Shown here: positions 17,552 through 27,142 of the stretch, in pieces
How positions within the stretch are numbered: position 1 is the stretch's first letter
How the letters are laid out: each line of letters starts with the position of its first letter
NCBI GenBank assembly: GCA_027489965.1
Contig: JAIXZA010000059.1
Location: 1 to 64,000, forward strand
Direction: 5' to 3'
Source of the DNA: Verrucomicrobiaceae bacterium
GTDB lineage: Bacteria > Verrucomicrobiota > Verrucomicrobiia > Verrucomicrobiales > Verrucomicrobiaceae
DNA: 64,000 bases
The notes under the pieces: model-generated
The model's input: the letters and a program-made list of their open reading frames with translations, nothing else
Told to the model about the DNA's origin: nothing
Database searches by the model: none
Program-made: the position numbers and the translations under genes

Positions 17552-19491
17552 CTCATCGTCTCAGTCTGCGCCAGCACATCGGCAAAAGGCACTTTCTCCA
17601 GCATTCCATAGGCCTCATTTCGCGTCAGACGCTCGCGGATCGTCGCTGGACTGGACAGTCCACAAAGAAAACGCGCCAGCTGCCTCGGTGTGCGCAGAGA
17701 AACATGGCGCTCGTCCATCAACGCACGGATCGCCGCCACATCTTCCATGGTAATCTCAGGGATCGGCGACTGCGGCAATAAGCGCGGCGTTTCATCGAGC
17801 CCACCTTTGGCCCGCTCTAGACAACTCGAGCAGGTGCCGCAATCCTCAGCCATCTCTTCCCCAAAGTAACGCAGCAACCAGCGCGTCAAACAACGGCGAT
17901 GTCCAGCCAGCTCTAGCACCTGATGCAGCCGCTCGACATCACGCGCCTCTCGATTGATAAAAAGCTGCTGCATCTGCACACTGATCGGACCGGGGTCACG
18001 CTCCGCCGCATTGTCACATAGGCGATAGCGCTGCCTGGCTTTGCTCGGTTTTAATTCGATTTCTGCTGACTCCTGAAGCCAAGTCAAAGCCTTCATGATC
18101 CGCTCGCGTGGCTCTTCGATCTGTTCCGCTGCCTCGTCAGGATTCAGCGTGATCCATTTAGTCCCACGCTTACCTGCTGAAAAAACACGCTTCAAAAACG
18201 CTTGTCGCTCTGGTTTATGGCCTGACAAAATTCGCGCCTCAGGCTGAAGAAACCGAAACTGATAACTGGAATAAAACATCCCCAAAGGACGCACTACCCC
18301 GGTCAGTTCCAGATTCGTTAAAACGGTCTCAATGACCAGTGGCCGAATATCCGTGGACTGAGAAAGATCATAAAGAGAGAAATCGAACTCCTGTCCCTGG
18401 CGCAACAAATGATCCACCAACTGCCGCAATGCCTGTGGCGTTGGCGTATCGCCGAATGTGAAGTTTTCTAGGACAATGCAGTCGTCTTTGCAGGCCAACA
18501 ACTCACACATGGAAGGCTTTCCATCACGCCCCGCACGACCCGTTTCCTGCATGTAATTCTCGAGTGTCTTGGGCAAATTGTAATGATACACGGCGCGGAT
18601 GTTTGCTTTATCGATCCCCATGCCAAAGGCAATGGTCGCCACGATCACGTCCAGTGTGCCGTTCATGAAGGAGTCCTGGGCCGCGTGTCGGTGCTCATCT
18701 GGCAGGCCCGCATGGTAGGCCAATGCATTCACGCCATTGCGTTGCAGATAGGTCGCCACCTCTTCGGCCGTGTTTTGCAGCGTCACATAGACAATGGAGG
18801 CCCCTTTCCGCTTTAGCAGAACTTTTGCCAGATACTCTTTTCGCTTCAGCGCAGGGCATGGCGTGATCCGGTAATGTAAGTTCGGTCGATGAAACGACGT
18901 CTGCACATGATCTTCTTCGGCGATGCCAAACGCCTTTCGAATATCCCGGGCCACGTCAGGTGTCGCCGTCGCCGTCAGCGCTAACAGAGGCTGAATTCCC
19001 AACTCCCGAGCCATCAAGGCTAAACGCAGATACTCAGGACGGAAATTATGCCCCCATTCGGAAATACAGTGCGCCTCATCCACCGCCATCATGGCAATTT
19101 TCACCTGCTTGAGTCGCTCAATGAAGTTCTCATTCATCAGCCGCTCTGGCGCGATGTAGAGCAGCTTTAAAACTCCAGACTTCATGTCGTCAAACACCCG
19201 CTGGGACTCTTCTAGCGATAGCGACGAGTCCAATCGCGCCGCCGCAATCCCGCGTCCTTTCAGCGCCTCCACCTGATCCTTCATTAGCGCGATTAGTGGA
19301 GAGATCACCAGCGTCACCCCATCCATCAACAGCGCCGGAAGCTGATAACATAGCGACTTCCCTGCACTCGTCGGAAACAGCGCCAACGCACTCCGCCCCG
19401 CTACTAGAGCCTGCATCACCTGCTCCTGCCCGGGGCGAAAAGCCGCATGGCCGAAGTGTTTTTTGAGTGTGGCATGAAGGTCCGTAGGCAT
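17548..19491 (-). CDS. recQ: ATP-dependent DNA helicase RecQ
   Basis: A 647-residue superfamily 2 3'-5' DNA helicase. Walker A is FPTSAGKSLCYQLPA (TSAGKS rather than the common TGGGKS), motif II is AVDEAHCISEWGH, and motif VI is QETGRAGRDGKPS. The zinc-binding module contains CLTRWLLRYFGEE and CGTCSSC, followed by a short C-terminal region without an obvious full HRDC domain. It works in recombination and replication-fork repair. It is convergent with opcA, and its stop codon is inside the shared inverted repeat. Confidence 0.93.
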   Translation of the reverse strand: MPTDLHATLKKHFGHAAFRPGQEQVMQALVAGRSALALFPTSAGKSLCYQLPALLMDGVTLVISPLIALMKDQVEALKGRGIAAARLDSSLSLEESQRVFDDMKSGVLKLLYIAPERLMNENFIERLKQVKIAMMAVDEAHCISEWGHNFRPEYLRLALMARELGIQPLLALTATATPDVARDIRKAFGIAEEDHVQTSFHRPNLHYRITPCPALKRKEYLAKVLLKRKGASIVYVTLQNTAEEVATYLQRNGVNALAYHAGLPDEHRHAAQDSFMNGTLDVIVATIAFGMGIDKANIRAVYHYNLPKTLENYMQETGRAGRDGKPSMCELLACKDDCIVLENFTFGDTPTPQALRQLVDHLLRQGQEFDFSLYDLSQSTDIRPLVIETVLTNLELTGVVRPLGMFYSSYQFRFLQPEARILSGHKPERQAFLKRVFSAGKRGTKWITLNPDEAAEQIEEPRERIMKALTWLQESAEIELKPSKARQRYRLCDNAAERDPGPISVQMQQLFINREARDVERLHQVLELAGHRRCLTRWLLRYFGEEMAEDCGTCSSCLERAKGGLDETPRLLPQSPIPEITMEDVAAIRALMDERHVSLRTPRQLARFLCGLSSPATIRERLTRNEAYGMLEKVPFADVLAQTETMR

Positions 19492-19562
19492 ATCAATTCA
19501 TCGCACAACCCAGCAATTTCATCATTCCTTTTTCTTGGTTGCTGCGTATCAGATGAATTCTT

Positions 19563-20030
19563 ATGTCTCACTGGCTCCTCAAATCTGAACCTGATGTTTT
19601 TTCTTTCGACCACCTTAAGGCACATCCGAAGAAGACGGAACCCTGGAATGGAGTGAGGAATTATCAGGTGCGGAACATGATGCGGGATCAAATGGCGCTG
19701 GGGGATCTGGGCTTTTTTTATCACTCAAGTTGTCCCGTGCCAGGAATCGCCGGCATCGTGAAGATCGTCAAGGAGGCTTATCCTGATCACACCCAGTTTG
19801 ATCCTGCTTCGGAATACTTTGATGCCGGTAGCAAACGTGAGGAACCACGCTGGCTGATGGTGGATGTGAAGTGGGAGGCGGACTTCAAGACGTTTGTAAC
19901 TCTGGACATGCTGCGTGCAGAACCCAAGCTGGCGGACATGCTGATTCTTCGCCGAGGGAACCGCCTTTCCATTACCGAGGTCCAGCCTCAGCACTGGGAT
20001 CTCATTTGCAAGCTCGGGAACGGAGGCTAG
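19563..20030 (+). CDS. EVE domain-containing protein
   Basis: A 155-residue single-domain EVE protein of the thymocyte nuclear protein 1-like group. EVE domains share the PUA-like fold and bind modified bases in DNA or RNA. The motifs WLLKSEPDVFSFDHL, WNGVRNYQVRNMMRD, GDLGFFYHSSC and GIAGIVKIVKEAYPD are all typical, and the length is normal. It is transcribed divergently from recQ with a 71-bp gap. Confidence 0.92.
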   Translation: MSHWLLKSEPDVFSFDHLKAHPKKTEPWNGVRNYQVRNMMRDQMALGDLGFFYHSSCPVPGIAGIVKIVKEAYPDHTQFDPASEYFDAGSKREEPRWLMVDVKWEADFKTFVTLDMLRAEPKLADMLILRRGNRLSITEVQPQHWDLICKLGNGG

Positions 20031-20061
20031 GCCTTTGGTGGATTCTAATCCTTCAAAACAA

Positions 20062-20088
20062 AACACCCGACCTTTTGGGTCGGGTGTT
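20062..20088 (-). terminator. Rho-independent terminator of DUF1501 gene
   Basis: A perfect 11-bp stem (AACACCCGACC / GGTCGGGTGTT) with a 5-nt loop lies 24 bp beyond the DUF1501 stop on the minus strand. There it is followed by a T-rich stretch (TTGTTTTG). It could also end the EVE transcript. Confidence 0.8.
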
Positions 20089-20112
20089 GAGTGAAGAGAT
20101 GATCGATCGGGA

Positions 20113-21411
20113 TTAAGCGAAGATGTCGATCACTGGCACGCCTGTATTGCCCACGGTGAAAGGGCGGTTGGAGGGTGACATGACGACTTCTTCCACGGGA
20201 AGACCCATAGCGTGACCGATGGTGGCCAGGAAGTCCTCAGGGCTGGTCTGCTTATCAGCAGGACGACGACCTTCTTTATCCGAAGCACCATAAGCGAATC
20301 CGCGTTTGGCTCCGCCACCAGCAAGAACGGTGGTGTAGGCGAGAGGGTAATGGTCACGGCCATCGTTTTCATTGATGTCTGGCGTGCGTCCGAATTCGGA
20401 GCCTAGGACAACCAAGGTGGAATCCAAAAGACCTTTGGCTTCAAGATCGAGCAGCAGGGCGGAGAAGCCTGTGTCGAGCGTGTTACCGTTGTTGGTCATG
20501 GCATTGTCGATGGTGTTGTGCATGTCCCAGCCGCCCATTTGCACTTCGACAAAGCGGACACCGCTTTCGACGAGACGACGAGCGAGGAGGCAGCCTTGGC
20601 CAAAATTGTTCCTACCATATTTCTCACGAGTCTCAGGCGTCTCAAGAGTGAGGTCGAAAGCCTTGAGGTCTTCGCTCTTCATAAGCTTGAGAGTTTCATC
20701 ATAGAACTCGGAGTAAGCCTTCACATCTTCGCTTTGGAACTTCTTGCGGAAGCCAGAGTCGAACTCATTCATGAGCGAGATACGCTTGCTGAACTGGGCA
20801 TCAGAGGTGGTTGGCTTGATGTTTTGGAGACCGGTCTCTGGATTGGAGATCGGGATCGGGGACATGGCAGGTGGGAAGAAGCCTGCACCGGGATAGGCGC
20901 TGCCGCTGTTCACGACGACGCTATCTGGAAGAGTAACGTCTTTGATACGACCCAGGAAGTGAGAACCCCAAACACCCATGGCTGGGTGAACAATGGTGCC
21001 GCGTGGCTCATAGCCGGTCTTCATGATGTAAGTACCCGCTTCATGCACACCCGTCTTGGAGGACATGGAGCGGATGAGGGACAACTTGCTGGCGTTTTCA
21101 GCCAACTTAGGCAGATAACCACCGAGGTAGTCGATGCCGTCAGCTTTGGCCTTGATGCGATCACCGAAGCCTTTGGTAGCGCCTTCTTTTGGATCGAAGG
21201 TGTCGATGTGAGTCATGCCGCCACCCATCCAGAGATAGATCACGTGTTTAGCTTTGCCAAATCCAGGAGTGCCTGGGCCGGATGCGCCAGCAGCCTTAGC
21301 CATCTTGGAAGAAAGACCAGGGAGGAGGGTGACGCCGAGGACCGTCTTGGCGGTATTCAGCATGAACTGACGGCGATTTGCGTCGTTGAGTCGGAGGAGT
21401 TCTGATTTCAT
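20113..21411 (-). CDS. DUF1501 domain-containing secreted protein
   Basis: A sulfatase-fold-like DUF1501 protein of about 432 residues. The start at 21411 gives a Tat-like N-terminus (NRRQFMLNTAKTVLGVTLLP); an in-frame ATG at 21462 would overlap the upstream gene. Family signatures are HVIYLWMGGGMTHIDTFDPK, MSSKTGVHEAGTYIMKTGY, a central VEVQMGGWDMHN and VVLGSEFGRTPDINENDGRDH. DUF1501 resembles the alkaline phosphatase/sulfatase fold, but the activity is not established. It is downstream of, and co-oriented with, a DUF1549/DUF1553 gene, the common pairing. Confidence 0.9.
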   Translation of the reverse strand: MKSELLRLNDANRRQFMLNTAKTVLGVTLLPGLSSKMAKAAGASGPGTPGFGKAKHVIYLWMGGGMTHIDTFDPKEGATKGFGDRIKAKADGIDYLGGYLPKLAENASKLSLIRSMSSKTGVHEAGTYIMKTGYEPRGTIVHPAMGVWGSHFLGRIKDVTLPDSVVVNSGSAYPGAGFFPPAMSPIPISNPETGLQNIKPTTSDAQFSKRISLMNEFDSGFRKKFQSEDVKAYSEFYDETLKLMKSEDLKAFDLTLETPETREKYGRNNFGQGCLLARRLVESGVRFVEVQMGGWDMHNTIDNAMTNNGNTLDTGFSALLLDLEAKGLLDSTLVVLGSEFGRTPDINENDGRDHYPLAYTTVLAGGGAKRGFAYGASDKEGRRPADKQTSPEDFLATIGHAMGLPVEEVVMSPSNRPFTVGNTGVPVIDIFA

Positions 21412-21451
21412 AGAATTAAAAATTGAAGTTATAAAGTGATTGAGTCCGTTA

Positions 21452-23668
21452 TTACTGTACAAACATGAATTCGCGGGTATTGATGAGCGCCCAGATCATG
21501 TTGGCGTAGCCATCGTCACCAGCACCGAGCACACGCTTAGCGATGTCTTTTTCATTCATCGTTGGCTTACGGTTCATGATGGTCAGGAACATGCGCTCAA
21601 CCTTTTCAGAAGGGTCACGCACGGATTCCATATTACGGAAGATGAGTGAATCTGGGCTGGTGAGCATCTTCTGCGCCTTGCCGTTCATGATGGTGAGCAC
21701 CTGTGGGACGTTGCCGACCTTGGTGCTGCCGTCGATGAGCATGCGAGGAGATTGACCGAAGTCCGTCAAGAAGTGACCACCAGGAGCTGGCTGGACAATT
21801 TCTGAAGCGCGCATGAGGTTCATGCCTTCAAAGGTAGGGACCTTGTTTTGGCCGTCGTTCATGGCCGTCTCATCCGGCTTCTTGGTGGATTTGGAGGCCT
21901 TGCCCTCCATCATCATATCTCCACCAACTGATGCCAAATCACCCCCCATGAGTTCACGCTCTTTCTGCTGAATCTTGCGGTAGGCGTCATACTTGATGAG
22001 AACGGTCTGTGGATCAACTGTCTCAAGATTCAGGTCGATGGACTTAGCATACAGGTCCTGTAGCGGAGCCTTATAATTGTCTGGCTTACCGAGCACGAGG
22101 GTCATATAGCTATCCCAAGCCTGCTCGGCAGACATGCGGCGCAGCATAGGGCCTTGGAAGTAGTACTTCTCACCCATCACGATGTTTTCGGTGGTAGCTT
22201 CTGATTGGTAAGCGCGAGTGTTATAAACGATGCGCATGAACTGCTTCAGGTCGAACTTCACGCGGACCATTTCTGCGGCGAGGTGCTTGAGCAACTCAGG
22301 ATTCACAGATTGTGCTGGATCGTCGATGTTAGTCACTGGTTCAGCAACAGCCGAACCAAACGCACGCTTCCACATGCGGTTAGCGATGGTCATGGCAAAA
22401 CGTGGGTTTTGCGGATGAGTCATCCAGTTGGCGAAGGAAACACGGAGCTTTTCTTCGTTCTTCTTGCTTTGCTTGTAAGCTGGATTGCCTTTGTCGGCTG
22501 GGCTCCACATAACGAATTTTGGCTCAACAGCATCACCTGGCTTGCCATCTTTGTATTTGTAATCATGAGGCAATTTCATGCCGTTCATGTCGCGATCTTT
22601 AACAGCGTTCTGATTGGCGCGGATGTAGTTTTGAATGCCATTGCGCAGACGCTTGATGTCTTGACCAGATTTTTCAACCATGGGCTCAATGCCAGCCATG
22701 AGGCGTGCCATCGGGTCAGTGCCGCCCAGGTCTTTGCCATTCAGGCGGGTCGTGGTAGCACCAAAGAAAGCTGCCATTTCATAGAATTGCTTCTGGGTCC
22801 AATCAGCAAATGGATGGTCGTGGCATTGAGCGCAGGCGACGTCGGTGCCAAGGAAAACAGTCAGCGTATTGGCCAAATTGTCCAGAGGCATCCCAGAATC
22901 GCGGAGAAGGTAACCAGCTGCGCCATTGTAGGTGCCGTCTGGTTTTTTATCCCACATTTTACCTGTGGCAGTCATCATCTCATAGACCATCTCATTCCAT
23001 GGGCGGTTCATGGCGATTTGTTCTTTTAACCAGCCGATGTACGGAGTGCCACGGACGTTGTCTGCTTCAAATTCGTTCTTCACACGCAGCATCTCGGCGA
23101 AGTAGTTATAGAGCGTGGTTTTGTAACCTTCAGAATCCAGCAACATGTCGATGAGCTGGGAGCGCTTGGCTTTGTCGCTGCTTTTGATGAAAGCATGAGC
23201 TTCGTCATAGTTTGGGATACGACCTGCGATGTCGAGATACACGCGGCGTACGAACTGCTCGTCGTTGGCCATCGGATTGAAGCTCTTGATCGGTCCTTTA
23301 CCTGCTGTGGCACGTTCAGGATTGGCCTTGATCAGGCCGTTGGCCACAAGTTGGTCCACCTTGGCTGCAGCCTGAGCCACCGTTGCATTGGCCAGCATTG
23401 CAGGAGCCGATTCGGCACCCGCTGCGGCTTCAGCTGGCTTGGCGGCCTTTGCAATCGCCTGATCTTCAGGGGAAAGACGCGTTAAAGCGAACTGATGCAT
23501 GGCTCCGTCTGCGGTTTGCAGAACGATGTCTCCGCCTTCGATTTTGACGAAGGAGGCGTTTACTTGGCGGCCAGCGACGTCAGTCCAAGTGCGGGCTTCT
23601 GCAAAAGCAGAACTTGCACAAAGACCAGCGGCGAAAAGGCCAGCGAGCAGTGTTTGGGTGGTTTTCAT
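21452..23668 (-). CDS. SHD1 / DUF1549 / DUF1553 secreted protein
   Basis: A 738-residue exported protein. The signal peptide is MKTTQTLLAGLFAAGLCASSAFA. An SLA1-homology (SHD1) domain follows at about 25-70 (RTWTDVAGRQVNASFVKIEG, ending FALTRLSPEDQ). DUF1549 spans about 105-320 and contains CAQCHDHPFADW. DUF1553 is at about 410-730. Unlike the PSCyt1 members in this window it has no N-terminal CXXCH domain. It is followed 40 bp later by DUF1501, so both are expected on one transcript. An A/T-rich divergent promoter region lies upstream. Confidence 0.9.
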   Translation of the reverse strand: MKTTQTLLAGLFAAGLCASSAFAEARTWTDVAGRQVNASFVKIEGGDIVLQTADGAMHQFALTRLSPEDQAIAKAAKPAEAAAGAESAPAMLANATVAQAAAKVDQLVANGLIKANPERATAGKGPIKSFNPMANDEQFVRRVYLDIAGRIPNYDEAHAFIKSSDKAKRSQLIDMLLDSEGYKTTLYNYFAEMLRVKNEFEADNVRGTPYIGWLKEQIAMNRPWNEMVYEMMTATGKMWDKKPDGTYNGAAGYLLRDSGMPLDNLANTLTVFLGTDVACAQCHDHPFADWTQKQFYEMAAFFGATTTRLNGKDLGGTDPMARLMAGIEPMVEKSGQDIKRLRNGIQNYIRANQNAVKDRDMNGMKLPHDYKYKDGKPGDAVEPKFVMWSPADKGNPAYKQSKKNEEKLRVSFANWMTHPQNPRFAMTIANRMWKRAFGSAVAEPVTNIDDPAQSVNPELLKHLAAEMVRVKFDLKQFMRIVYNTRAYQSEATTENIVMGEKYYFQGPMLRRMSAEQAWDSYMTLVLGKPDNYKAPLQDLYAKSIDLNLETVDPQTVLIKYDAYRKIQQKERELMGGDLASVGGDMMMEGKASKSTKKPDETAMNDGQNKVPTFEGMNLMRASEIVQPAPGGHFLTDFGQSPRMLIDGSTKVGNVPQVLTIMNGKAQKMLTSPDSLIFRNMESVRDPSEKVERMFLTIMNRKPTMNEKDIAKRVLGAGDDGYANMIWALINTREFMFVQ

Positions 23669-23854
23669 GGGTAGATGAGAGGTGCTGAGTGAATGACTCC
23701 GGCTGGAGAACGGTCCAGATTGGAAGGAATTAGAATAAAATTATCATAATATACTGTTTCTGGCATCTTTTTTTCAATTTTCACCGGATTGGACGCACTC
23801 ATCCAGCCTGCGAACGGCCTTGCACACGGCTGTGATTATGGCAAAGGGCAGACC

Positions 23855-24376
23855 ATGTTGAAGCTTCTTTCCACTGCATGGCAATTTGTCCGCCAGAATG
23901 ATCTACCGACGATCTGGCGCGCGCTGATCAGTCGCGAGGCCCATCCTTTGTTGCAATTCATCAAATATGGCTGCTGCGGCGTGGTGGCCGCCATCACCCA
24001 TAATGGCATTCTCACGATCTTATCCCTGACCCTTTTCCCTGCCGTTCAGGGCATGATGGTGGACGGACAGGTGCTGGATGAAGCTCTGCGCGCTAACAAC
24101 CTTGTGATCAACAACGCCATCGCCTGGCCCTTTGGCACCTTGGTTGCCTATTGGCTGAATATCCTCTTCGTCTTTACTCCCGGTCGTCACAGCAAGCTGA
24201 CGGAGCTGGTCATGTTTTGGATCGCCAGCGCCATCGGCTTCTTTCCGGGCGGCTTTGTAGCGCATTGGCTAGCCGCCAGTTACCACTTGCCCTCATTGAT
24301 CGCTCAATTGGGCTTCGTGGTCACGTCGGTCATGGTGAACTTCCTTTGCCGAAAGTTTGTGATTTTTAAAAATTAG
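23855..24376 (+). CDS. GtrA-like integral membrane protein
   Basis: About 173 residues with four hydrophobic segments in the GtrA layout: FIKYGCCGVVAAITHNGILTIL, NNAIAWPFGTLVAYWLNILFVF, LVMFWIASAIGFFPGG and LIAQLGFVVTSVMVNFLCRKFVIF. The end VNFLCRKFVIFKN is the usual family C-terminus. GtrA-like proteins are thought to move polyprenyl-linked sugars across the membrane. The frame opens at TTG 23789, but the ATG at 23855 has an AAGGG about 8 nt upstream and was preferred. No glycosyltransferase is adjacent. Confidence 0.85.
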   Translation: MLKLLSTAWQFVRQNDLPTIWRALISREAHPLLQFIKYGCCGVVAAITHNGILTILSLTLFPAVQGMMVDGQVLDEALRANNLVINNAIAWPFGTLVAYWLNILFVFTPGRHSKLTELVMFWIASAIGFFPGGFVAHWLAASYHLPSLIAQLGFVVTSVMVNFLCRKFVIFKN

Positions 24377-25410
24377 CCCAGATCACTAATCGCCACAGGC
24401 TTGCCACCTTGCTCAGCGCTTTTGTCAGAGGCAAAAATGACCTCAAAACTGCGCAGAGATTCTGGGAAACTGGTGAGCGGCATGTCTTTCCCTTCATCCA
24501 GCGCATCAAAGAAGGCCTGGAATTGAGTCTCGTAGGGGTGATCGCTGACATCGCCTGAATCCAGCATCTGCATGGAAAGCTGGCCCCACTCTTTCTTATC
24601 ACTCTTCAGCTTGTTGGAGTGCAGTTTGTTGTCCAGCAAGCTGCCCTGACTGCCGACGAGATGGGTGTGGAAATAATAGGGCTGGAGGCAATCGACCACA
24701 GCCGCCGTTTTACCGACGGCCCCGTTCTTGAATTTCACCAGTGTCACGCTCGTGGTGTCATATTCATAAGGGGCAAAGATCTCGCTCTTCGATTTCGTGC
24801 TGAAACTGGTCACGCTTTCTACCTCACCCGGCATGACCATGAGTAGCGCGTCTAAAGCATGGCAACCAGCCGTCAGCAGCGCACTGCCACCGTCTTTTTT
24901 ACCCACATTCCAGCGGAACTGACCATACCAGGGACCGATACCGTGGTAGTAGTCCACCTCACCGTAGTGAATCTCGCCGAGCAGCCCTTCATCAATGATG
25001 GCCTTCGTGGACTGGAACTGACCGGAGAATCGGCACTCGAAGCACACGCACCCCTTAACGCCATTCGACTTCGCCGCCGCCACGATCTCACGCACCTCTT
25101 GCAGCGAGTTCGCCATCGGCTTTTCTAAAATGATGTGCTTCTTCGCATTCGCCGCGGCGATGGCCTGATTACGATGCTGACTCGGATAGCTGGTGATGTC
25201 CACGATATGAATCTCTGGATCAGCCAGCATCGCGTCGATGTCCTGATAAGCCTTAATCTTCCCGCCATGCTTCGCGCTCAACTCTGCCTCATCCAGCGGA
25301 CGTGAGGAATAAATCGCCGTCACCTGAGCTTGCTTGGTCTTGTTGATTGCTTCGATGTGAGCAGTCGCTGCCCAACCATATCCGATGATGCCGACGTTGT
25401 ATTTTTTCAT
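24373..25410 (-). CDS. Gfo/Idh/MocA family oxidoreductase
   Basis: A 345-residue NAD(P)-dependent sugar or inositol dehydrogenase-like protein. The start at 25410 puts the Rossmann motif (NVGIIGYGWAATAH) at the N-terminus. The EKP motif (IILEKPMANSLQEV) is near residue 93, and a C-terminal alpha/beta domain contains AGCHALDALL. The substrate is unknown. The stop overlaps the end of the convergent GtrA-like gene by 4 bp. Confidence 0.9.
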   Translation of the reverse strand: MKKYNVGIIGYGWAATAHIEAINKTKQAQVTAIYSSRPLDEAELSAKHGGKIKAYQDIDAMLADPEIHIVDITSYPSQHRNQAIAAANAKKHIILEKPMANSLQEVREIVAAAKSNGVKGCVCFECRFSGQFQSTKAIIDEGLLGEIHYGEVDYYHGIGPWYGQFRWNVGKKDGGSALLTAGCHALDALLMVMPGEVESVTSFSTKSKSEIFAPYEYDTTSVTLVKFKNGAVGKTAAVVDCLQPYYFHTHLVGSQGSLLDNKLHSNKLKSDKKEWGQLSMQMLDSGDVSDHPYETQFQAFFDALDEGKDMPLTSFPESLRSFEVIFASDKSAEQGGKPVAISDLG

Positions 25411-25537
25411 GTGATGCGTGAAGAGAAGCGTAATTTTAAGGCTCATTGCAAGCCTCCGTTTTCATACCTTCATCAATGGCCCGAACTTTCGAGAGATTTT
25501 TGACGAACGCTTTCGCTGGTGGTGCAGTTTTCAGTCT

Positions 25538-25936
25538 TCACCAGCCACCCAGCTTCCGTCTTGTGGGCCTCTTTTTCCGCAATCGTTCGGATATTATCTC
25601 GCTCCAAGATCCATCTAGACTGATGATTCCGCGCTCGCGTTTCCATTTAAATTCTCTGTTCTGAAAAAAAGAGGTTCGGTCCATTTTAGTAACCTCAACC
25701 AATTCTTTCAATGGGATGATGTAATCCACCCCAAACCATCTTGGGTGAAGATAAATACAATCGTCTATGATACGGATTCGATAACACGCCGTGTAAGTTT
25801 CATCACCTATTCGAAAATAGGTCAGCAAATCTCCATATAATTTTTGCTCTTTCGCCTGATTCCCAAACAATAGCCGATGCGAGAGCCAAAAGAATAAAAT
25901 CATGGATGCAGCAAAGATGGACGTGATAAAAATCAT
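25538..25936 (-). CDS. Hypothetical membrane-anchored protein
   Basis: A 132-residue protein with an N-terminal transmembrane helix (MIFITSIFAASMILFFWLSH). A beta-rich PH-like soluble part follows (YRIRIIDDCIYLHPRWFGVDYIIPL) with a basic C-terminus. I do not recognise a family. It has its own small transcription unit between the oxidoreductase and the lsrF homologue. Base use is more A/T-rich than its neighbours, which may indicate weak constraint or acquisition. Confidence 0.5.
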   Translation of the reverse strand: MIFITSIFAASMILFFWLSHRLLFGNQAKEQKLYGDLLTYFRIGDETYTACYRIRIIDDCIYLHPRWFGVDYIIPLKELVEVTKMDRTSFFQNREFKWKRERGIISLDGSWSEIISERLRKKRPTRRKLGGW

Positions 25937-26125
25937 AATTCAGAATAGTTCAGGACATTCGGGCTCAGCGAACAAAAAAATCTTTGTTTATCAAAGTTTG
26001 CTTACACGGAGGCATCTACGAGAAAAGAGGCAGGAAACGGCAAAACGTTCATCAAATAAGCGTCCTGCTTGCACACCGCCGATTCAGGCTCACAATCCAC
26101 GCCCCAAACTTAATCTATCCTTCTT

Positions 26126-27088
26126 ATGGCCGACATCTCCACCAGCGCTGCTGACAAAAAAGACAAAGAATACTTCGCCGACGTACCTCAGGCCGCTCCT
26201 GGCTTTTTCCTGAAGGGCTGCCACCAGTATGACTGGGGTCTCAAAAACCGCCTCAGCAAGGTCTTCAATCCAAAGGACGGTCGCACCGTGATGCTGGCCT
26301 TTGACCACGGCTATTTCCAAGGCCCAACCACAGGCCTGGAGCGTGTGGACCAGACGATCCTCCCCCTCGAGCCTTATGCAGACTGCCTCATGCTCACGCG
26401 CGGCATTCAGCGCAGCGTGATCCCAGCTTCCACGACCAAAGCCATCGCACTACGTGCTAGCGGCGGCACATCCATGGTCAGCCAGTTTGAAGAATGGGAA
26501 GGCGAAATCGACGGTAAGAAAGCCAAGTTTGGCCGCCCAGGATTTGAGCCTCTTTCCAATGAAAGCACCGCGCTGAACATCGAAGAAGCTATCCGCCTGA
26601 ACGCCAGTGTGCTGGCCGTGCAGGTCTTCATCGGCAGCGCCTATGAGCGTCAGTCCCTGAAAAACCTGACCGACCTTGTCGATGCCGCTAGCCGCTACGG
26701 CATCGCTGTCATGGGCGTGACCGCTGTCGGTCGCGCCATGGCACGCACCCCGCAGTATTTCCGCTTGGCGACTCGCATCATGGCAGAACTCGGAGCCAAT
26801 GTCGTGAAGTGCTACTACACCGACACTGAATTTGAGACCGTGACCTCTTGCTGCCCAGTGCCAATCGTCATTGCCGGCGGCAAAAAGCTGCCAGAACTCG
26901 ATGCGCTGACCATGTGCTACAACGCCATCCAACAGGGTGCCAACGGTGTGGACATGGGCCGTAATATCTTCCAAAGCGATGCGCCGATCAGCATGATGCA
27001 GGCCGTCCGCGGCGTGGTGCATGAAGGCTTGACCCCAGAGCAGGGCTTCCAGATGTACAACGACCTGAAGGCCAAAGGTACGAAATAA
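26126..27088 (+). CDS. lsrF: LsrF-like 3-hydroxy-5-phosphonooxypentane-2,4-dione thiolase
   Basis: A 320-residue class I aldolase-fold protein close to LsrF over its whole length. Shared segments are GRTVMLAFDHGYFQGPTTGL, CLMLTRGIQRSVIP, CPVPIVIAGGKKLPE and GVDMGRNIFQSDAPI. The Schiff-base lysine is Lys228 in VVKCYYTD. LsrF transfers the acetyl group of phospho-AI-2 breakdown product to CoA. No other lsr gene (lsrK, R, ABCD, G) lies in the window, so the physiological substrate here may be different. It has its own strong terminator. Confidence 0.85.
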   Translation: MADISTSAADKKDKEYFADVPQAAPGFFLKGCHQYDWGLKNRLSKVFNPKDGRTVMLAFDHGYFQGPTTGLERVDQTILPLEPYADCLMLTRGIQRSVIPASTTKAIALRASGGTSMVSQFEEWEGEIDGKKAKFGRPGFEPLSNESTALNIEEAIRLNASVLAVQVFIGSAYERQSLKNLTDLVDAASRYGIAVMGVTAVGRAMARTPQYFRLATRIMAELGANVVKCYYTDTEFETVTSCCPVPIVIAGGKKLPELDALTMCYNAIQQGANGVDMGRNIFQSDAPISMMQAVRGVVHEGLTPEQGFQMYNDLKAKGTK

Positions 27089-27107
27089 GACCCGTCTTCT
27101 AATTCTG

Positions 27108-27142
27108 AAAGCCGCCGTGGTTCCTGCCTCGGCGGCTTTTTT
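27108..27142 (+). terminator. Rho-independent terminator of lsrF homologue
   Basis: The stem AAAGCCGCCG/CGGCGGCTTT (27108-27117 with 27130-27139) has a 12-nt loop, and six T residues follow the GC core. It lies 20 bp after the stop. It may also serve the convergent HNH gene. Confidence 0.9.

Noticed and set aside
20518..21405. Plus-strand frame of 295 codons inside the DUF1501 gene
   Set aside because: Antisense shadow of the supported DUF1501 gene; its sequence is compositionally odd (many His) and without motifs.
25982..25996. CTTTG-TTTAT-CAAAG as an operator for the lsrF homologue
   Set aside because: Only five base pairs in an A/T-rich region about 130 bp before the start; too weak to report as a site.
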